A stretch of 64,000 nt of DNA, from assembly GCF_963676065.1 (NCBI RefSeq), contig NZ_OY780933.1, positions 1,538,001-1,602,000 of the forward strand. The letters are read 5' to 3'. A program made the translations under genes and the position numbers. The first letter of the stretch is position 1. Every line of letters begins with the position of its first letter. Of the stretch, positions 60,006-64,000 are shown one piece after another. Under the pieces are notes generated by a model. That model did no database searches. It had not been told where the DNA came from and saw nothing but the letters and a program-made list of their open reading frames with translations. Origin of the DNA: Maridesulfovibrio sp. Lineage in GTDB: Bacteria > Desulfobacterota > Desulfovibrionia > Desulfovibrionales > Desulfovibrionaceae.

Positions 60006-60037
60006 GCTCTGGCCTAGCTCTGGCCTAGCTCTAGCCC
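60006..60037. repeat. Short tandem repeat
   Basis: GCTCTGGCCTA in two perfect copies and a diverged third, just after a C-run, upstream of the cassette promoter region. The 59991-60187 interval holds no gene. Confidence 0.6.
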
Positions 60038-60187
60038 GACATGCCCAAAAGTCCGGGTTATAATGCAGGCTACTAATCCAAGACCCGTAGCCCTCCGCTG
60101 TTTTCGTTCAGGAAAGCCTCCCGTCGGCCCTCCGTCCCGACTCATGAGAAAGCGCGGGTACTTGGATTGAACTTAACCAAGTGGGGA

Positions 60188-60343
60188 ATGATTTTGCGGT
60201 CCATCCTCCAAGACAAACTGAATTCGTTACATGTCTCGGCTAGACTCCTCGATTGGGGATTCAAGCCGGGCTTTGTTGCGTGGTTTGCTCCGAAGTGGGA
60301 ACGGGCCGTTCATCCCCTGATTTACAAGGAGGAAAAAGCGTGA
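60188..60343 (+). CDS. 51-residue phage protein
   Basis: MILRSILQDKLNSLHVSARL, then WFAPKWERAVHPLIYKEEKA. This short type (LNxLHVxxRL...YERxxHPLIY) is often found next to phage lysis genes. GTGGGG precedes the ATG; its stop overlaps the following GTG start. Confidence 0.6.
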   Translation: MILRSILQDKLNSLHVSARLLDWGFKPGFVAWFAPKWERAVHPLIYKEEKA

Positions 60344-60531
60344 ATGTGAGTATCTATGAAATCGCAGTCGCGTTGCTTGTAGCATGGCCTCTTCTGGCCG
60401 CTATCGCCGCTGCAACCCCCACACCAAAGGATGATCAGTTTCTGATTGTTCTGCGTAAGGTGCTGGACGCGATTGTTTTTAACTGGGGGCATGCAAAGAA
60501 TGCACTCCCTGAAAACAAGGAGGGCAAATAA
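60340..60531 (+). CDS. Small membrane protein, holin-like
   Basis: 63 residues from GTG 60340 with AAGGAGG upstream (VNVSIYEIAVALLVAWPLLA). One hydrophobic N-terminal helix and a polar tail. Location in the lysis block suggests a holin or holin partner; this is inference. Confidence 0.5.
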   Translation: MNVSIYEIAVALLVAWPLLAAIAAATPTPKDDQFLIVLRKVLDAIVFNWGHAKNALPENKEGK

Positions 60532-60926
60532 TGCGGCGTATTTTACTTCTTGTTTTTATCTTACTCGTGGCTCTGACTCAGGGTTGCGCATTCAAAAAGA
60601 TTTCGGACCTTCCTCCGGCTGACCAGAGCGTGGAATATTCCATCATTCTCATGGAGTCATGGAAGGCTACCTATCACCAGTACAACCAGATTAAGCCTAG
60701 CTTGACTGCTGACCAGAAGATTCTCGCGGCGGACTTTGTGCAGGCTATGAACCTCGCTAAGCCTTGCATCCTTGAAGCTACTCGCTGTGCTGAACTCTGG
60801 AAGATAGCAACCGCTGACCATTCTGCCGAAGCTGAACGTATTTACCGCCAGCAGAGCCAGATTGCAGCCGACATGCTGAAAGAAGCCATGAACATCTGGA
60901 AGAAGCTGAGAGGCGCAAGGGAGTAA
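60531..60926 (+). CDS. Small phage lipoprotein
   Basis: 131 residues with a lipoprotein signal (LLVFILLVALTQGCAFKK: lipobox LTQGC). The mature part is helical. Position beside membrane proteins suggests an outer-membrane spanin-like role, but its size is larger than Rz1. Confidence 0.65.
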   Translation: MRRILLLVFILLVALTQGCAFKKISDLPPADQSVEYSIILMESWKATYHQYNQIKPSLTADQKILAADFVQAMNLAKPCILEATRCAELWKIATADHSAEAERIYRQQSQIAADMLKEAMNIWKKLRGARE

Positions 60927-60932
60927 CCCATT

Positions 60933-61172
60933 ATGGATTTGAGTTGGATTGAAGAAATCGAAGTTACTGACCAGAACGCTGAACAGATTGGCGGAGTCGT
61001 GACCAGTATTGCGGCTCTGGCCGGTGTTGGTGTTGCTCCTGCCGCTCTTATCGGTCTGGGTGTTCAGCTGGGCCTCAAGTGCTGCAATGGCGGATATAAG
61101 CCCAAGGGGCTGGAAGTTCTGCAGGAACTTGCCGCTGAAATTGAAGCTTACCCTGAACTGACTGTGGAGTAG
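60933..61172 (+). CDS. Hydrophobic phage protein
   Basis: 79 residues with a Gly/Ala-rich hydrophobic stretch (VVTSIAALAGVGVAPAALIG, LGVQLGLKC), possibly two short membrane helices; holin-like by context only. Confidence 0.5.
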   Translation: MDLSWIEEIEVTDQNAEQIGGVVTSIAALAGVGVAPAALIGLGVQLGLKCCNGGYKPKGLEVLQELAAEIEAYPELTVE

Positions 61173-61180
61173 AGGCGTTC

Positions 61181-61414
61181 ATGGCACCAAAAGAAGCAAT
61201 ACAAGCCAGTTGCTGGCAGATCGACAGGAATCTCGGCTTGTCTGTGATTCTTGCTCTGGTGCTCCAGTTTGCAACCTGTGTCTGGTGGGCCAGTGAAACA
61301 TCTGCCCGCCTTGACACAGTTGAGCGTGAGCAGGCCCGTTATGACCGGGTGTTGCAGGAGTTATCAACTATCAAGGCCGACATCGGCTGGATTAAGCGGT
61401 CATTGGAGAAATAA
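61181..61414 (+). CDS. Membrane-anchored coiled-coil phage protein
   Basis: 77 residues: one membrane helix (LSVILALVLQFATCVWWASE) then a coiled coil with heptad pattern (LDTVEREQARYDRVLQELST). Resembles inner-membrane spanin or tail-tape-type small anchors. Followed directly by the kinase-like gene. Confidence 0.55.
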   Translation: MAPKEAIQASCWQIDRNLGLSVILALVLQFATCVWWASETSARLDTVEREQARYDRVLQELSTIKADIGWIKRSLEK

Positions 61415-61879
61415 ATGGCAACTAACGTCTGGGATCTATTCGGAAACGTCGTATCTCGCGATCTCCTCGACCTATGTGTAGGCAAGCAGCTTGGCACAGG
61501 CATGAGTCGTGACGTGTACGAGTTCGGGCCTGATCCGTCGTTGGTCATCAAGTTTGAAACCGTAGCTGGGAACTTCCAGAACGTTTTTGAATACGAAATC
61601 TGGAATACGGTCAAAGGGACTGAGGCTGAAAAGTGGTTCGCTCCGGTCCTGAGGATCAGTGACAACGGCAAATGTTTGCTCATGAAGAGGACGGAGGCTC
61701 TTGGATGGAACGAGAAGCCTGCCAAGATGCCCCGGTTCTTAACTGACCTCAAAATACAAAATTTCGGCTGGCTCGACGGCCAGCTTGTCGCTCATGACTA
61801 CGGTTTTTCCTATCTCATGGAAAAGGGAATGAAGCCGGTCATGGTCAATGTTTCTAAGGAATGGTGGAAGGCTGAGTAA
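61415..61879 (+). CDS. Phage protein with kinase-like features
   Basis: 154 residues: VGKQLGTGMSRDVYEFGPDP resembles a glycine-rich loop, LVIKFET gives a VIK lysine, KCLLMKR a hinge, and DLKIQNFGWLDGQLVAHDYG resembles the catalytic N and DFG/DYG segment of protein kinase-like folds. The HRD-type aspartate is not obvious. If real, it is a minimal kinase or pseudokinase between the lysis and packaging genes. Confidence 0.5.
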   Translation: MATNVWDLFGNVVSRDLLDLCVGKQLGTGMSRDVYEFGPDPSLVIKFETVAGNFQNVFEYEIWNTVKGTEAEKWFAPVLRISDNGKCLLMKRTEALGWNEKPAKMPRFLTDLKIQNFGWLDGQLVAHDYGFSYLMEKGMKPVMVNVSKEWWKAE

Positions 61880-62337
61880 TGGCAAGCAAGCGCGAAATTT
61901 GGCTTTGTCACTATCTCGACCAGAGCGACCCGAAAACATACCTCAACGCCGCAGAGTCTGCGAGAGCCGCCGGGTACAAGTGCGCCAAGGATAATTTTAA
62001 GAAGATCGGCTACGTCAACCGCCGGGAATGCGAGAAGCAAATAAACGACTGGCTTGATGATGCGGGTCTTTCCGAGAGTGTTTTAAAGCTAAAGCTCGTT
62101 TCGCTGCTCGATGCCAAAGAAACCAAGTTTTTTCAAAAGGATGGTCTCGTTAAAACAGCCGTTGAGGTTGAAAATTTAGGAGTTCAGCAGAAGGCTCTCG
62201 ACATGGCTATGAAAATGAAGGGCATGTATGCGCCGGAGAAAAAGAAGGTCAGCTTTGAGGATGACGAAGGCAAGCAAGCGGTAGTCGGCTTTTTCGCGAA
62301 AGTCATGGGGGTTGATGATGACCCTGCAGGAGATTGA
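61879..62337 (+). CDS. Terminase small subunit
   Basis: 152 residues starting MASKREIWLCHYLDQSDPKT, with a helix-turn-helix-type segment (NAAESARAAGYKCAKDNFKK) and a late helical oligomerisation part (VQQKALDMAMKMKGMYAPEK). Pairs with the large subunit, overlapping it by 20 bp. Recognises phage DNA for packaging. Confidence 0.8.
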   Translation: MASKREIWLCHYLDQSDPKTYLNAAESARAAGYKCAKDNFKKIGYVNRRECEKQINDWLDDAGLSESVLKLKLVSLLDAKETKFFQKDGLVKTAVEVENLGVQQKALDMAMKMKGMYAPEKKKVSFEDDEGKQAVVGFFAKVMGVDDDPAGD

Positions 62338-63826
62338 ACAGAACGTCCATAGCAAGAAATGGAGACTTGAGAACCTTTACTACATCAAGGACGTAAAGGG
62401 CCAAGAGATCAAGTTCAAGCCCAACTGGGCACAGTCTCGTTTCAACAAGGACGCTCACTCTCGAAACATCATCCTGAAGGCAAGACAGCTGGGGTTGACA
62501 ACATTTGCTTGTATCGACGCCTTAGACGACTGCCTGTTTAAGAAAAATTTTAAGGCTGGGATCATCGCCCACGTAAAGGAAGATGCCCACGAGTTCTTTG
62601 AAGACAAGATTCAGTTTGCCTACGACAGACTGCCCGAAGAAATAAGGGCGGCGAATCCGGCAACTACCGACAAGGCAGGAAAGCTGGCCTTTGCAAACGG
62701 CTCCTCGATCAGGGTTTCGACCTCGTTTCGTTCAGGGACACTGCAAAGGCTGCATGTCTCCGAGTTCGGTAAAATCTGTGCCCAGTATCCCAAGAAGGCC
62801 AAGGAGATCATCACCGGGGCCTTAAACGCAGTTCATACCGGGATGCGTGTGGACATTGAGTCTACTGCTGAAGGTCGCCTCGGCAAGTTCTACGAACTGT
62901 GTACCGAGGCTGAGAATCTTCAGCTTTCAGGCGGCAAACTGACAGATGAAGATTTTAAGTTCTGGTTCTTTTCATGGTTTCAGCATCCGGAATACCGGCT
63001 TGATCCACACGGGGTGCAGATCACCAAGGAGATGCAGGACTACTTCGCCAAGGTCGAAGCGGAAACTGGCATCACCTTAGAGCCTGAACAAAAGGCCTGG
63101 TACGTCAAAAGGTACGCGGTTCTTGGTGACGACATGAAGCAGGAGTTTCCGTCCACTCCTGCCGAAGCTTTTGAACAGACGATTCAGGGGGCTTACTTCT
63201 CCAGTCAGTTCCAGAAGATTCGGAAAGAAGGACGGATTTGCCGGGTTCCGGTTCAGGGCGGAGTGTCCGTCGACACATACTGGGATCTTGGGATGAACGA
63301 TGTAATGGCAATCTGGTTTGTTCAGGTCATTGGCCGGGAGTGCAGACTGGTCGATTACTACGAAAATTCCGGCGAAGGCTTGGAATTTTACGCCAGAGTC
63401 CTTCAGGAAAAGAGGGTTGAGAGAGATTTCTTCTACGGGACTCACTACGGGCCTCACGACTTGGAGGTCCGGGAATTGGGAACCGGGATAAGCAGGATTA
63501 AGCGGGCTGGGCAGCTTGGGATTGATTTTCAAGTAGTCCCAAGGGTTGGACAGAAGTCAGACTCCATTGAAGCTGCTCGTAATGCACTAAGTCTTTGTTG
63601 GTTTGATGATGAGCATTGCTCACTGGGTATTCAGAGACTGGAAGGATACCGCAAGAAATTTAACGACGTGCTCGGGACTTATTCATCACAGCCCCTGCAC
63701 GACATCTGCTCAAACGGAGCAGATGCATTTCAGCAGCTTGCAATGGCCTGCCCGCTGTTTAGCGGCAGAGGACGAGGGTTCAAGTCCCGCCCAATCAAAA
63801 AAGTTTCAAGGAGAGGATGGACATAA
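62318..63826 (+). CDS. terL: Terminase large subunit
   Basis: About 502 residues. ATPase part: variant Walker A in LKARQLGLTT, LHVSEFGK as Walker B, and DIESTAEG as coupling motif. Nuclease part: VDTYWDLGMNDVMAIW with catalytic aspartates and GPHDLEVRE. It powers packaging and cuts the concatemer. Start at 62315 or 62318, both after a G-rich ribosome site. The stop overlaps the next start (TAATG). Confidence 0.9.
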   Translation: MTLQEIEQNVHSKKWRLENLYYIKDVKGQEIKFKPNWAQSRFNKDAHSRNIILKARQLGLTTFACIDALDDCLFKKNFKAGIIAHVKEDAHEFFEDKIQFAYDRLPEEIRAANPATTDKAGKLAFANGSSIRVSTSFRSGTLQRLHVSEFGKICAQYPKKAKEIITGALNAVHTGMRVDIESTAEGRLGKFYELCTEAENLQLSGGKLTDEDFKFWFFSWFQHPEYRLDPHGVQITKEMQDYFAKVEAETGITLEPEQKAWYVKRYAVLGDDMKQEFPSTPAEAFEQTIQGAYFSSQFQKIRKEGRICRVPVQGGVSVDTYWDLGMNDVMAIWFVQVIGRECRLVDYYENSGEGLEFYARVLQEKRVERDFFYGTHYGPHDLEVRELGTGISRIKRAGQLGIDFQVVPRVGQKSDSIEAARNALSLCWFDDEHCSLGIQRLEGYRKKFNDVLGTYSSQPLHDICSNGADAFQQLAMACPLFSGRGRGFKSRPIKKVSRRGWT

Positions 63827-64000
63827 TGCAGACAGCTCTACCTCAAGCAGTCACAGGCCAACCTACGGGGTTTAAGAAAGGGATGCTGTCCGTAATTCCC
63901 AATTCTGTTCTTGAGGAGCAGGAGAAGGCAGAGGCGCAGCGTAGAACAGACTTACGTCAATCCCGTCCTGAAATAGTGGGTCTTGCTGCTCATGTCCGTA
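63826..64000 (+). CDS. Probable portal protein, N-terminal part (cut by window edge)
   Basis: 58 codons readable (MQTALPQAVTGQPTGFKKGM...), ending SRPEIVGLAAHVR. GLAAHVR-type segments occur at the start of some phage portal/head-tail proteins, and a portal gene is expected after terminase. AAGGAGAGG lies upstream. Confidence 0.5.
   Translation, partial: MQTALPQAVTGQPTGFKKGMLSVIPNSVLEEQEKAEAQRRTDLRQSRPEIVGLAAHVR

Larger units (their letters stand above)
38809..64000. mobile_element. Temperate lambdoid-style prophage (right end outside window)
   Basis: Begins at the tRNA-Pro remnant D with integrase and excisionase, then recombination and DNA-modification genes read leftward, an immunity region with divergent repressor and Cro-like genes, replication, lysis and packaging genes read rightward, and is cut after the terminase. 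Packaging genes start at 61.9 kb, so most structural genes lie outside the window. Confidence 0.93.

Overview
The window looks like a chromosomal segment from a free-living anaerobic delta-proteobacterium (Desulfobacterota), most likely a marine Desulfovibrio/Maridesulfovibrio relative. This is inferred from gene content: a complete glycerol-3-phosphate cluster (glpR-glpD-glpF-glpK), a radical SAM/SPASM maturase, a 2[4Fe-4S] ferredoxin, a 1-Cys peroxiredoxin, an iron alcohol dehydrogenase, a histidine kinase with a periplasmic CxxCH haem-type domain, and mid-range base composition. No 16S rRNA gene is present, so the assignment rests on protein character only.

Layout. 1-9.5 kb: housekeeping and accessory metabolism (PnuC transporter, amino-acid racemase, cytosine deaminase, HigBA-like toxin-antitoxin pair, tRNA-Thr and tRNA-Pro, alcohol dehydrogenase, a Tat-exported HD-domain protein, a radical SAM protein). 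9.5-15.5 kb: the glp regulon, with palindromic ATTCGTTTC-type sites upstream of glpR, glpD and glpF that are good GlpR operator candidates. 15.6-31.7 kb: glycosyltransferase, peroxiredoxin, sensors, ferredoxin, flavoprotein, chemotaxis receptor, an intact IS3-family insertion sequence (26447-27761, 3-bp target duplication) and two large lineage-restricted proteins.

31.9-38.9 kb: the most unusual part. The 3' half of a tRNA-Pro(UGG) gene plus its terminator occurs four times in the same orientation (about 31.95, 34.03, 36.25 and 38.82 kb), cutting the region into three small modules. Two modules each carry an Rhs-type C-terminal toxin tip with an exported immunity candidate; the third carries one AT-rich 601-residue gene with a HEPN-like motif. 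Two of the four tRNA remnants carry the same 80-bp hairpin-rich insertion. The fourth copy is the left attachment site of a prophage.

38.8 kb to the end of the window: a lambdoid-style temperate prophage, cut off by the window edge. Leftward genes: integrase, excisionase-like protein, two Lar-like zinc ribbons, a split PAPS-reductase-like protein, two DNA methyltransferases (one in a dual-frame locus), ASCH-domain protein, RdgC-like protein, RecT, DUF1351-like protein and a YqaJ-type exonuclease. The immunity region (50.5-52.8 kb) has four operator-like sites and a lysogeny operon in which the repressor is followed by a proteasome-like Ntn-hydrolase. Rightward genes: Cro-like and CII-like regulators, replication proteins, RusA resolvase, an M15 endolysin, a reverse-strand three-gene cassette, lysis-type membrane proteins, a kinase-like protein, both terminase subunits and the start of a probable portal gene.

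Most likely candidates for a new biological system: the tRNA-bounded array of small toxin/immunity and HEPN modules, which looks like successive integration by related tyrosine recombinases, and the repressor-linked proteasome-like gene of the prophage.
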